Shown here in pieces: positions 1 through 6,220 of a stretch of 15,482 nucleotides of DNA (positions within the stretch are counted from its first letter, which is position 1; each line of letters starts with the position of its first letter). Source of the stretch: an uncultured bacterium (lineage in GTDB: Bacteria > Patescibacteriota > Minisyncoccia > Minisyncoccales > JAQTVQ01). Position numbers and translations under genes: made by a program. Location of the stretch: assembly GCA_903839905.1 (NCBI GenBank), contig CAIMDX010000024.1, forward strand, positions 1 to 15,482, given 5' to 3'. Under the pieces are notes generated by a model. The model was not told the origin of the DNA and did no database searches. It saw only the letters and a program-made list of their open reading frames with translations.

Positions 1-2
1 AT

Positions 3-461
3 TTAAAATCGTTTTTTCAGCTTGCTAAAGAACAGAATTGGATTGACGGCCGTAATTTTATAATTCTTGAAAACGAATATCAAAAATTAGGGGAAATATT
101 GAGAAGCCGTTTTATGGAGCTGACAGCAATCAAGCAAATTGCAGGGCCGAAAGCCAAGGAAGAGAAGAAGCTTGATCCGCTAAACAAGATTTTTACTGTT
201 AAGAAAGAGAAAGAAGAGGAAAGAGAGGATAAAGAAATAAAAGTAAGTTTTTTTGAAGATCCGGAGGATATGCCTATTTTGGAAAAAAAGATTTTGGAAA
301 CCTTAAAAGAGAAAGGGAAAATGAAAAGAAGCGAGATGGAAGAACTTTTTCCCAGCCAGGGCGTTAGGTCTTTACAAAGAAAGCTAAATGGGTTGAAAAG
401 CAAAAATTTGCTAGAGATTGCGAGAAGGGGCAGAGACACATTTTATTTTCATAAAAGTTAG
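3..461 (+). CDS. C-terminal part of a protein with a winged-helix-like end (5' truncated by window)
   Basis: The frame is open from the first bases of the window to the TAG at 459-461, so this is the last ~152 residues of a longer gene; the internal TTG and ATG codons near 99-116 need not be starts. The visible protein has a helical first part (LAKEQNWIDGRNF, then LGEILRSRFMELTAIKQ), a highly charged Lys/Glu linker (around KKEKEEEREDKE), and a C-terminal ~65-residue segment (ILEKKILETLKEKGKMKRSEMEELFP, then VRSLQRKLNGLKSKNLLEIARRGRDTFYF). The last part has the helix-helix-helix-strand pattern of a winged helix: a helix, a short 'KGKMKRSEMEELF' helix, a recognition-like helix, and a Gly-containing strand turn. 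Family not recognised. A DNA- or protein-binding role for the C-terminal segment is inference. No terminator hairpin follows. Confidence 0.6.
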   Translation, partial: LKSFFQLAKEQNWIDGRNFIILENEYQKLGEILRSRFMELTAIKQIAGPKAKEEKKLDPLNKIFTVKKEKEEEREDKEIKVSFFEDPEDMPILEKKILETLKEKGKMKRSEMEELFPSQGVRSLQRKLNGLKSKNLLEIARRGRDTFYFHKS

Positions 462-491
462 TTTATCAGTAGTAATTTTTCTTGACATAGT

Positions 492-511
492 CGGGACATT
501 AGGTTGTCCTG
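492..511 (+). promoter_or_regulatory. Small inverted repeat between gene end and GCGACA array
   Basis: CGGGACA (492-498) can pair with TGTCCTG (505-511) around a TTAGGT loop, with one G-T pair. A TTGACA hexamer lies at 482-487, just upstream, but no good -10 sits at the normal distance. It could be an operator or part of the leader of the sigma factor gene. Only the symmetry is seen. Confidence 0.3.
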
Positions 512-543
512 TTTAATAATTGGCAGATTGAGCTAAGTGATAC

Positions 544-664
544 GCGACAGATAAAAATTATTCGCGACAGATTCGCGACAAGAGCGCGACAGATAAAAAT
601 GGTTCGCGACAAGAATGCGACAAGCAAAAATGATTCACGACAGATGCGCGACAGATTCGCGACA
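544..664 (+). repeat. Phased array of nine GCGACA boxes (11- and 20-bp units) upstream of sigma factor
   Basis: GCGACA starts at 544, 564, 575, 586, 606, 617, 648 and 659, with a one-mismatch copy (ACGACA) at 637. The steps are 20, 11, 11, 20, 11, 20, 11, 11 bp, so there are two unit types: a short one such as GCGACAGATTC and a long one such as GCGACAGATAAAAATTATTC, where the extra 9 bases are A-rich. Steps of 11 and 20 bp put the boxes on roughly the same face of the helix (one and two turns). The array ends 53 bp before the ATG of the sigma factor. An iteron-like protein-binding array or a plain tandem-repeat expansion are both possible; the regular spacing is directly seen. Confidence 0.85.
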
Positions 665-685
665 AACAAAATTAGCGTACGCATT

Positions 686-703
686 GAAAGGGTCTAACCT
701 TTC
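686..703 (+). repeat. Short hairpin with GGTCTAACC core
   Basis: GAAAGG (686-691) pairs with CCTTTC (698-703) around GTCTAA. The GGTCTAACC core (691-699) recurs at 8572-8580, at 14864-14872 and, inverted, at 14900-14908, each time inside a hairpin. Here it sits 14 bp before the sigma factor start, where it would be in the 5' leader of the mRNA. Confidence 0.55.
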
Positions 704-717
704 CAGTAACAAACACA

Positions 718-1230
718 ATGGACAACAGCAACCTTAAAAAAGAAAACTTTTCCAAGCTATACCAAGAAACTGTAGAGAAGATCTACCGCTTTGTTTACTT
801 GAAAGTCAGCTCTAAAGCCGTTGCCCAGGATCTAACCTCGGAGACCTTTACCCGTTATTGGGACCAAGTTTGCCGCGATAAAGACATTCAAAATCCGCCA
901 GCTTTTCTGTTTCGGACAGCCCATAACTTAATAGTTGACCATTACCGCAATCGCGACAAACGACCTGAATTAGACATAGACAGCTGTTTCAATCTGAAGG
1001 ACGAAAAAGTCAATATTGAGCAAACAGCTATTTTGGCTGATGACGCGCGACAGGTCCAAGTCGCTTTGGCGCAACTGCGCGGCGATTGGCGCCAGGCAGT
1101 GTCGCTCTATTACATTGACAAGGCGCCAATTAGCGAAGTCGCCCAGTCGCTGGACAAATCAGAAGCCGCGACCAGAGTGATTATCCACCGCGCCCTAAAA
1201 CAGCTCCGCCAAATAATAGAAGAAGCCTAA
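718..1230 (+). CDS. ECF-like RNA polymerase sigma-70 family factor
   Basis: 170 residues, the usual size of an extracytoplasmic-function sigma factor that has only regions 2 and 4. Region 2 spans about residues 12-80: YRFVYLKV, then AQDLTSETFTRYWDQV (core RNA polymerase contact) and AFLFRTAHNLIVDHYRNR (the -10 recognition helix). Region 4 spans about 112-166: LAQLRGDWRQAVSLYYIDKAP, then ISEVAQSLDKSEAATRVIIHRALKQL, a clear helix-turn-helix for the -35 element. It would direct polymerase to a specific promoter set. The next gene encodes a membrane protein of the type often found beside such sigma factors, which suggests a sigma/anti-sigma pair. The ATG at 718 is chosen because region 2 follows at the normal distance; there is no Shine-Dalgarno sequence. 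Two GCGACA hexamers lie inside the gene (953, in RDK; 1047, in ARQ). The exact ECF group cannot be given. Confidence 0.9.
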   Translation: MDNSNLKKENFSKLYQETVEKIYRFVYLKVSSKAVAQDLTSETFTRYWDQVCRDKDIQNPPAFLFRTAHNLIVDHYRNRDKRPELDIDSCFNLKDEKVNIEQTAILADDARQVQVALAQLRGDWRQAVSLYYIDKAPISEVAQSLDKSEAATRVIIHRALKQLRQIIEEA

Positions 1231-1235
1231 ATTGC

Positions 1236-1302
1236 CAGAAGCCCGCTTTGCCCGCCGAAGCCCCGCAAGCATGCGGGGCGAAGGCGGGGCTTCTGCCAGT
1301 TT
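1236..1302 (+). repeat. GC-rich nested hairpin after sigma factor gene
   Basis: The inner stem is CCCCGCA (1261-1267) with TGCGGGG (1272-1278) around AGCA. The middle stem is CCCGCC (1251-1256) with GGCGGG (1283-1288). An outer, imperfect stem joins the CAGAAGCC region at the left to the GGCTTCTG region at the right. Only a TTTT follows, so termination is possible but not strong. It looks like a repeat-derived structure and may stop or stabilise the sigma factor transcript. Confidence 0.5.
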
Positions 1303-1312
1303 TACTCCCCAA

Positions 1313-1343
1313 AAGATGGTCAAGGCCCGGCCTTGACCATCTT
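1313..1343. repeat. REP-like palindrome, copy A (ATGGTCAAGGCC family)
   Basis: A perfect palindrome with 15-nt arms (left arm AAGATGGTCAAGGCC) around a single central C at 1328. The same core occurs at 8611-8635, 8871-8897 and 9371-9401, clustered on the RAYT transposase gene, and as a variant at 14802-14834. This copy is over 7 kb from the transposase, as expected for a dispersed element moved in trans. Confidence 0.85.
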
Positions 1344-1358
1344 AGGACGGAGTCAAGG

Positions 1359-1384
1359 TGTAACAAAAGGGCGGGGATTGCGTC
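1359..1384 (+). promoter_or_regulatory. Candidate ECF-sigma promoter for the DUF5667-like gene
   Basis: TGTAAC (1359-1364) is followed by exactly 16 bases (1365-1380) and CGTC (1381-1384). Known ECF promoters (for example Bacillus sigX, sigM and sigW types) have a -35 ending in AAC and a -10 of CGTC or similar at 16-17 bp. A start near 1391 would leave a leader of ~60 nt before the ATG at 1452. The match is seen; use by the adjacent sigma factor is inference. Confidence 0.4.
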
Positions 1385-1451
1385 ATATATTACGACAAAG
1401 AAATAACCTTGTTTATAGCCGTTAAAAACTTTTCCGAAATAGATAATTGAT

Positions 1452-2306
1452 ATGAAAATTACGGATAAGAAACTAATTGAAAACCTGGAACAGCTTGATT
1501 ATATAAAGCCCGATGCTAATTGGGTGCTTTTGGCTGAACAAAAAATCATGGCTAGCGAACCGGTCAAACAGCCCTTAACCTGGTTTAACTTGAATTTTAT
1601 TGCCAAACCGGCCTTTTCTTTGGCCTTTTCCGCTTTCTCCTTTATTTCAATAGCTGGCGGCGCTTCTTTCGCTTTAGCTCAAAGCGCTTTGCCCGGAGAT
1701 TTGCTTTATCCTTTAAAGAAAGTTTCGCAGAATGTTAGAATGGCCTTTGTTTCAGAACAGGAACAACCAGCCGCCCGATTGGAATTGGCTAAGTCTAATT
1801 TAGAAGATCTTTCCAAGATAACCAGCCAGGAGAAGAACCAGGGCCAGAAATTGGCTGCCAGCATTGCTGAAGCGCAAAAAACTTTGGCAGATGCTTCCAA
1901 AAGCTTGAAACAAGCTTCAGCCGCGGACAAGCAGGCAACGGCCCAGCAAATCGTTGGCCAATTGGAATCTTTAAAAATCCAGCAAAAGGCTATAGAACAA
2001 ATTATTAAAACTGATATAATAAACGATGTGCAAAAGTCAGACCTTGCAGAATCCACGGTTGCGTATTATAAATTGTACTTAGACAATCAAATCGAACAAT
2101 TGGAAAACAGCAGCTTAACCGAAGCTCAAGCTGTTCTGTTGTTGGATGCGAAGAAAGCATTGGCTGACGGAGAGGTGGAAAAGGCGCTGAGCATCGTGGT
2201 TAACGAGATCCCGAACCAGAACAAGAACGCAACCACAACCACGACTAGCACAGAGAAGATTGAAGGGACAGCGAACCAAGCCACAACCGAAACCAGCAAT
2301 AAATAA
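1452..2306 (+). CDS. DUF5667-like single-pass membrane protein, putative anti-sigma factor
   Basis: 284 residues. Residues 1-50 are cytoplasmic-like (LIENLEQLDYIKPDANWVL), 53-76 form one membrane helix (FSLAFSAFSFISIAGGASFA), and right after it comes SALPGDLLYPLKKVSQNV (78-95), the hallmark 'PGDxLYPxK' start of the DUF5667 domain. Residues 105-250 are long, Ala/Gln/Lys-rich helices with coiled-coil character outside the membrane, and the end (258-284) is Thr/Asn-rich and disordered. The short N-terminal part before the helix would be the place to hold a sigma factor, as in anti-sigma proteins, and the gene directly follows an ECF sigma gene. That pairing is known in the family's contexts; the binding itself is inference. 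There is no Shine-Dalgarno sequence before the ATG. A 221-bp gap with a hairpin, a REP and a candidate ECF promoter separates it from the sigma gene, so it may have its own transcript. Confidence 0.8.
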   Translation: MKITDKKLIENLEQLDYIKPDANWVLLAEQKIMASEPVKQPLTWFNLNFIAKPAFSLAFSAFSFISIAGGASFALAQSALPGDLLYPLKKVSQNVRMAFVSEQEQPAARLELAKSNLEDLSKITSQEKNQGQKLAASIAEAQKTLADASKSLKQASAADKQATAQQIVGQLESLKIQQKAIEQIIKTDIINDVQKSDLAESTVAYYKLYLDNQIEQLENSSLTEAQAVLLLDAKKALADGEVEKALSIVVNEIPNQNKNATTTTTSTEKIEGTANQATTETSNK

Positions 2307-2326
2307 ATAGATTAATAATAAGCCCC

Positions 2327-2401
2327 AAACCCCAATGACCAATGCCCAATTAAATCCTAATTTCCAAAATTCCAAAACGAACGATTTGGTCATTAGGGTT
2401 T
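2327..2401. repeat. Imperfect inverted repeat, AT-rich intergenic element
   Basis: AAACCCCAATGACCAA (2327-2342) faces TTGGTCATTAGGGTTT (2386-2401) with one mismatch in 16. More related CCAAT/ATTGG words fill the rest. It lies after the stop of the DUF5667-like gene and no coding signal is seen. It resembles a degenerate repeat element; role unknown. Confidence 0.6.
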
Positions 2402-2427
2402 AGGATTTGGTTGGACATTGGGATTTG

Positions 2428-2455
2428 ATTAGAAATTAGAAATTAGATATTAGAA
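2428..2455 (+). repeat. Four tandem ATTAGAA heptamers
   Basis: ATTAGAA, ATTAGAA, ATTAGAT, ATTAGAA follow one another without gaps. It is a simple tandem repeat attached to the right end of the preceding inverted repeat, and such short units can change copy number by slippage. Confidence 0.75.
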
Positions 2456-2470
2456 ATTCGTAAGTAAGCA

Positions 2471-2539
2471 TCTTCTCGCGTGTTGAGAGCAGAGAGTAGA
2501 TTGGCTGAATCTGCTTTCTACCCTCCACACGCGAGGGGA
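2471..2539 (+). promoter_or_regulatory. Large hairpin 1 upstream of the S-layer-like gene
   Basis: CTCGCGTGT (2475-2483) pairs perfectly with ACACGCGAG (2527-2535), and the stem extends outward through G-T pairs to 2471/2539. Inside it AGATT (2498-2502) pairs with AATCT (2508-2512). If the gene at 2746 is transcribed from upstream, this would be a structured part of its long leader; a stand-alone RNA is also possible. The pairing is read by eye. Confidence 0.5.
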
Positions 2540-2559
2540 AAATATGGCCTTTGCTTTCC

Positions 2560-2648
2560 GGCCTCGCTGTGAACCAGTATTAACTGATTTACAGCGAAGC
2601 CAAAAAAGCAAGGCTCAAAAAAGTCGCTTCCAATGGTCGATAGCGGCT
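2560..2648 (+). promoter_or_regulatory. Hairpins 2 and 3 upstream of the S-layer-like gene
   Basis: Hairpin 2: TCGCTGTGAACCAGT (2564-2578) pairs with ACTGATTTACAGCGA (2583-2597) around ATTA, with one C-A mismatch and one G-T pair in 15 positions. After one further mismatch GGC pairs with GCC at the base (2560-2562 with 2599-2601). Hairpin 3: AGTCGCT (2622-2628) with AGCGGCT (2642-2648), one G-T pair. No T-tract follows either, so they are not typical terminators. Confidence 0.5.
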
Positions 2649-2681
2649 CAGAGAAAATAAAAAGTCAAAAAGTTAAAACAA

Positions 2682-2733
2682 GATAATTTAATGAAAGGGA
2701 ATTTCGAAAGAATACCGTTTCCATTAAATTATC
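2682..2733 (+). promoter_or_regulatory. Long hairpin just before the start codon of the S-layer-like gene
   Basis: GATAATTTAATG (2682-2693) is a perfect complement of CATTAAATTATC (2722-2733), and the stem can continue inside with AAA/TTT after a bulge. It ends 12 nt before the ATG at 2746. The only Shine-Dalgarno-like purine run (AAAGGGA, 2694-2700) is inside this structure, far from the ATG. A 5' stem like this could protect an abundant mRNA or control ribosome entry; both are inference. Confidence 0.55.
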
Positions 2734-2745
2734 AATAAATCACAA

Positions 2746-5700
2746 ATGAATTCGAAAAAATCTTTAGTCGCTTTTGCCTCTATTGCTTTTGCTTTCGTAG
2801 TTGCCGGCCCAGTGGCCGCTGCTTGCGATTTCAACAATTTGAGCACCTGCAGCACAGCTGAATTAGGTGCCTTATTGGCTCAATTGCAAACAACCACCGG
2901 AACAACCCAAACTGCTGATATAGTTTCCTGCCAAGGTGTTACCTTTACAAGAAACTTAAGCTTAGGCTCTACAGGTTCTGATGTTAAATGTTTACAAGCT
3001 GTTTTGAACAACGCCGCCGATACGCAAGTTGCCGTAACCGGAGTTGGTTCAAAAGGATATGAATCCAGCTATTTCGGTCTTAAAACACAAGTCGCGGTCA
3101 AAGCTTTCCAAACTAAATATGGAATCGCCCCTGTCGCCGGATTTGTTGGTTCTATTACAAGAGCCAAATTAAATACATTATTAGCCTCTGGTATCACAAC
3201 CGGAACAGCTTTTCCTGCCGGTTGTACATCAGCCGCTGGATATAGCGTAACAACTGGTCAATCATGCGCCACCGGAAGCACTCTTCCTGCTGGTTGCACA
3301 ACAGTTTCCGGATACAGCCCGACAACAGGACAATCCTGTGCAGGAACCGGAACTGGTTCAACAGTAGTTGCTGGACAACCTTTAACAGTTGCCTTAGCCG
3401 CTTCTACTCCAGTTGGTGGAAATATATTAGCTAACGAAGCTAATAAAACAGTTACTGTCCTTACATTCACTGCCGGTAACGACGCAGATGCGGTCATTAA
3501 CAGTTTGAAGATCAAATCTTTCGGAACTGCTAATGGTTACGCTGTTGACGTCGCTGCTTCTGGTGTGAAAATTTATGATGGTGTCAACCAAGTCGGTAAC
3601 AGCCAAAGCTTAGTCGCCGGAACTGCTACCTTCTCTTTTGTCCCAGCCATAACTATTGCCAAAGGAACTGCCAAGAATTTGAGCATAGTTGTTACAGCTG
3701 CTAATGGAGCCACTGTATCAGCCACTGTTAAAATGGGAGTTGAGAACGTCAATGCCATCGGCGGAACTGTCTTCACCGGCACTTTCCCGATCATGGGCAA
3801 TTCTTATTCCATAATCGCTGGCGGATCATTAGGAACAATCCAGGTCAGCCCCTTAGCCCTTTCCGCTGCCACCGTAAAAGCTGGAACTACCGATGTTAAA
3901 TTGGGTAGATTCTTAGTCACTGCCGGTACAGCTGAAAATATCCAGATCAACCAATTTGTCGTTACCAATATCGGAACCGCTTTTGACGGTGATATTACCA
4001 ACCTCAAAGTGAAAGTTGACGGAGTTGAGCAAGGAACAGCCGCTGGTTTTGTCAGCAAAAAGGCTACCATTAATTTTGCCACCCCGGTTGCCATTACCAA
4101 AGGATACTCAAAAACAGTTGAGATCTTCGGCGATGTCGTATTAGGGATCGGCAGAAATGTTCAGATCGAAGCCAAGATCGGATCAATTTCCGGTACTGGA
4201 TTAACCTCCGGAGTCGGAATTTCCGGTCCTTCTGCAACCCAGGATTGCACTGGTGTTACCACCATTGCTAAAGGAACTTTAGCTGTTTCTACAGCTTCGT
4301 CTCCTTCTGGATCTGCCGCTCAATATGTGAAATCGACCACTCCTCAGGTCTTGGGTGTCTTCGACATCAAAGCCCAGGGAGAAGATGTCTTGGTTTCCAG
4401 CATGAAAGTTGAGTTAGTCAAACCAGGTGCCAGCAGCCTCGCCGGAGCGATCACTTCAGTTGATCTCTACGACGGAGATGCCATGATCACTGGCGACTTA
4501 GTTACATTTACTACCGCTGGTACTCCTACTCTTGATACCGTTGTTGGTGATGATGATGTTACTTTCAATGTCAACTACACCATTCCAGCAAACACAACCA
4601 AACACTTTACCGTTAAAGGTATCACCAGCGGTGTTACCACTGCCGGTACAGTCCAGGTTAACTTAGTTGCAGACGTAGCAGTTCCGACCTCAGTACTCGC
4701 CGGAGGCTTTGCCTCTATCGTTGGTACTGGCTTGACCTCTTCCGGTCAAGAAGGACAAGGTTCTGACAATGTTTGCAGCGCTTCTGCTGTCAACACCCAG
4801 GCCGTGACCATCAATTTGGCCCCGACATCCGCTGTTGAAGGTTCTAAAGAACAAACTTATTTGAACCAAGCCATATTGGGAGGTTTGAACAAAGTTTTGC
4901 TCGGCACCATTAAAGTGACCGCATCAAAAGAAGACCAGGATCTGGATAGCTTGAATTTGCTCGCTACCGTAACTGGCGGAGAAACACTTGATCAATTAGT
5001 TTCTTCAGTGACCATCTACGATGGAGCCACTGCTATCACCGATGCCGTTACTCCTTCTGGCGATACCGTTACCTTTGGAACAACCGATGTTACTGAAGGC
5101 GCTACCTTTGTTGCCAACACTCCGAAAGTTTTGAGCATCTATGGAGCTACCATCAACAATTCCTCTTACGATGGAGCCACGATTTACTTCAGCGTTCCTG
5201 CAGCCGGACTTGTAACCACCGGAGTAACCTCTCAACAGGATTTCTCCTTGGTCGCAACCACTAGCTTGAGAAGCAATATTGGTCTTTCCACCGAAGCTGG
5301 TAAATACACTTTGAATTCCGTTGTTGTTACAGCTACCAATGATATCGCTACCATCGCATCAGGAAGAGCAAGCGATAAGACTTACATGACTGTAGATCTG
5401 AAAGCTTACGGTACAGATTCAGCCGTACCGGTAACAGCTATCACTTTCTATCTGCCAGGCGGACTTCCAGCCGGAGCCACCACGTCAATGTTTAAATTGA
5501 CTGATGAGAATACAGGCGTGGATATCACTGCCAGCATTACTGTCACTGTCGCTAGCAACACTGTTACATTCACGAACATCGCTGGCGTAAGCGCCAACCC
5601 TGCTGATCAAACAGGTTCTATCACCAAAGTTTCATTGAAGGTCAATGCTTTGGACAGAGCCATCTGGCCAGCCAGTTCAACAATGCAATGGAAGATCGCA

Positions 5701-5802
5701 ACCCAGGGCAGCTTAACTGCTACTTCAGCAGGATTTGGAACCGGAGATGGAGTAACTTACTCTGTCCCTGTTACCGGTTTCTTAGTTGAACTCGGAGCTT
5801 AG
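2746..5802 (+). CDS. Secreted peptidoglycan-binding, S-layer-like surface protein
   Basis: 1018 residues. An N-terminal signal peptide (MNSKKS, hydrophobic core, GPVAAA, cut near residue 26) is followed by a peptidoglycan-binding (PG_binding_1-like) domain at about 70-147: LSLGSTGSDVKCLQAVL, YFGLKTQVAVKAFQTKYG, FVGSITRAKLNTLL. Then come two copies of a Cys-flanked motif, PAGCTSAAGYSVTTGQSC (157-174) and PAGCTTVSGYSPTTGQSC (181-198), of a kind seen in CPR surface proteins. The remaining ~800 residues are Thr/Ala/Gly/Val-rich beta-strand modules of roughly 130-190 residues; a Tyr-Asp-Gly strand end recurs (KIYDGVNQ, DLYDGDAM, TIYDGATA). There is no C-terminal hydrophobic tail, and the protein ends VTGFLVELGA. 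It would be exported and held to the cell wall by the N-terminal domain. Size, low charge and a strong terminator fit a major surface-layer protein, but that is inference. The start lacks a Shine-Dalgarno sequence; the ATG is fixed by the signal peptide. Confidence 0.85.
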   Translation: MNSKKSLVAFASIAFAFVVAGPVAAACDFNNLSTCSTAELGALLAQLQTTTGTTQTADIVSCQGVTFTRNLSLGSTGSDVKCLQAVLNNAADTQVAVTGVGSKGYESSYFGLKTQVAVKAFQTKYGIAPVAGFVGSITRAKLNTLLASGITTGTAFPAGCTSAAGYSVTTGQSCATGSTLPAGCTTVSGYSPTTGQSCAGTGTGSTVVAGQPLTVALAASTPVGGNILANEANKTVTVLTFTAGNDADAVINSLKIKSFGTANGYAVDVAASGVKIYDGVNQVGNSQSLVAGTATFSFVPAITIAKGTAKNLSIVVTAANGATVSATVKMGVENVNAIGGTVFTGTFPIMGNSYSIIAGGSLGTIQVSPLALSAATVKAGTTDVKLGRFLVTAGTAENIQINQFVVTNIGTAFDGDITNLKVKVDGVEQGTAAGFVSKKATINFATPVAITKGYSKTVEIFGDVVLGIGRNVQIEAKIGSISGTGLTSGVGISGPSATQDCTGVTTIAKGTLAVSTASSPSGSAAQYVKSTTPQVLGVFDIKAQGEDVLVSSMKVELVKPGASSLAGAITSVDLYDGDAMITGDLVTFTTAGTPTLDTVVGDDDVTFNVNYTIPANTTKHFTVKGITSGVTTAGTVQVNLVADVAVPTSVLAGGFASIVGTGLTSSGQEGQGSDNVCSASAVNTQAVTINLAPTSAVEGSKEQTYLNQAILGGLNKVLLGTIKVTASKEDQDLDSLNLLATVTGGETLDQLVSSVTIYDGATAITDAVTPSGDTVTFGTTDVTEGATFVANTPKVLSIYGATINNSSYDGATIYFSVPAAGLVTTGVTSQQDFSLVATTSLRSNIGLSTEAGKYTLNSVVVTATNDIATIASGRASDKTYMTVDLKAYGTDSAVPVTAITFYLPGGLPAGATTSMFKLTDENTGVDITASITVTVASNTVTFTNIAGVSANPADQTGSITKVSLKVNALDRAIWPASSTMQWKIATQGSLTATSAGFGTGDGVTYSVPVTGFLVELGA

Positions 5803-5844
5803 TTAAACTTTTCCCGTATCTTCTTGTGAGAGATGCAGGACAAA

Positions 5845-5885
5845 GCAAAAAACCGCTTTCCCTTTTTAGGGGAAGCGGTTTTTGC
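5845..5885 (+). terminator. Intrinsic terminator of the S-layer-like gene
   Basis: AACCGCTTTCCC (5851-5862) pairs with GGGGAAGCGGTT (5869-5880) with one T-G pair around TTTTTA, preceded by A6 and followed by T5. It starts 43 bp after the TAG and is a strong, possibly bidirectional, terminator. Confidence 0.9.
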
Positions 5886-5903
5886 TTTAAGTGCAAAGCG
5901 TAA

Positions 5904-5981
5904 AGCGAAAAGCGTAAAACAACGGCGCCTGCCTGCCGGCAGGCAGGTAAAGCAACGAACGGATATTTTACGCTTTTCGCT
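5904..5981. repeat. 16-bp inverted repeat with central palindrome
   Basis: AGCGAAAAGCGTAAAA (5904-5919) is perfectly complementary to TTTTACGCTTTTCGCT (5966-5981). The 46 bases between hold a perfect 20-nt palindrome, CCTGCCTGCC plus its complement, at 5928-5947. Related AAAGCGTAAA and TAGCTTTACGCTA words lie on both sides (5894-6016). No coding potential is seen. It has the form of a small non-autonomous repeat element, but no target-site duplication was identified. Confidence 0.7.
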
Positions 5982-6061
5982 GTTATTTTTAGCTTTTCAT
6001 TTTTAGCTTTACGCTAAATTCTATTGCAACCTTATTGTCATTCCTTCCGTATTGTTATCTA

Positions 6062-6161
6062 GGCGGACTTTGTCCGCCGTAGCTCAACGAAGACTGGAGA
6101 AGCTCACCTTCGCCAAGGCTTCGGCGAGCGAAGGCGGATGTTTTTAAGCCAAGTATCCGCC
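6062..6161. repeat. Cluster of GGCGGA/TTCGCC hairpins
   Basis: GGCGGAC (6062-6068) pairs with GTCCGCC (6072-6078). CCTTCGC (6107-6113) pairs with GCGAAGG (6128-6134). GGCGGAT (6133-6139) pairs with ATCCGCC (6155-6161), and TGTGCG plus eight T (6168-6175) follow. The words GCCGTAGCTC and CCTTCGC resemble those of the 38-bp repeats at 9681-9825, so the two regions may be related. The last hairpin might act as a weak terminator. Confidence 0.5.
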
Positions 6162-6184
6162 TGTGCGTTTTTTTTATTTTGCTG

Positions 6185-6190
6185 TATACT
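6185..6190 (+). promoter_or_regulatory. Candidate -10 box for the FN3/protease operon
   Basis: TATACT lies 30 bp before the ATG at 6221, right after the hairpin/T-run region. No good -35 is visible. A start near 6197 would give a leader of ~24 nt. Confidence 0.35.
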
Positions 6191-6220
6191 GAAGTTATAA
6201 AAATAATTTTTGTAAAAAAT

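Noticed and set aside
482..487. TTGACA as the -35 of a sigma-gene promoter
   Set aside because: No acceptable -10 lies 15-19 bp downstream; the nearest AT-rich hexamer is about 24-27 bp away.
499..684. Minus-strand 61-residue frame over the GCGACA array
   Set aside because: The repeated 'LVANLSRIIFICR' peptide is just the repeat read backwards.
2746..2826. Lipoprotein signal on the S-layer-like protein
   Set aside because: A Cys follows the signal peptide (VAAAC), but the -3 residue is Ala, not the Leu/Val/Ile usual in a lipobox, so ordinary cleavage is more likely.
6179..6220. Upstream TTG start for the FN3 protein
   Set aside because: It would put the likely -10 box inside the gene and place extra residues before a normal signal peptide.
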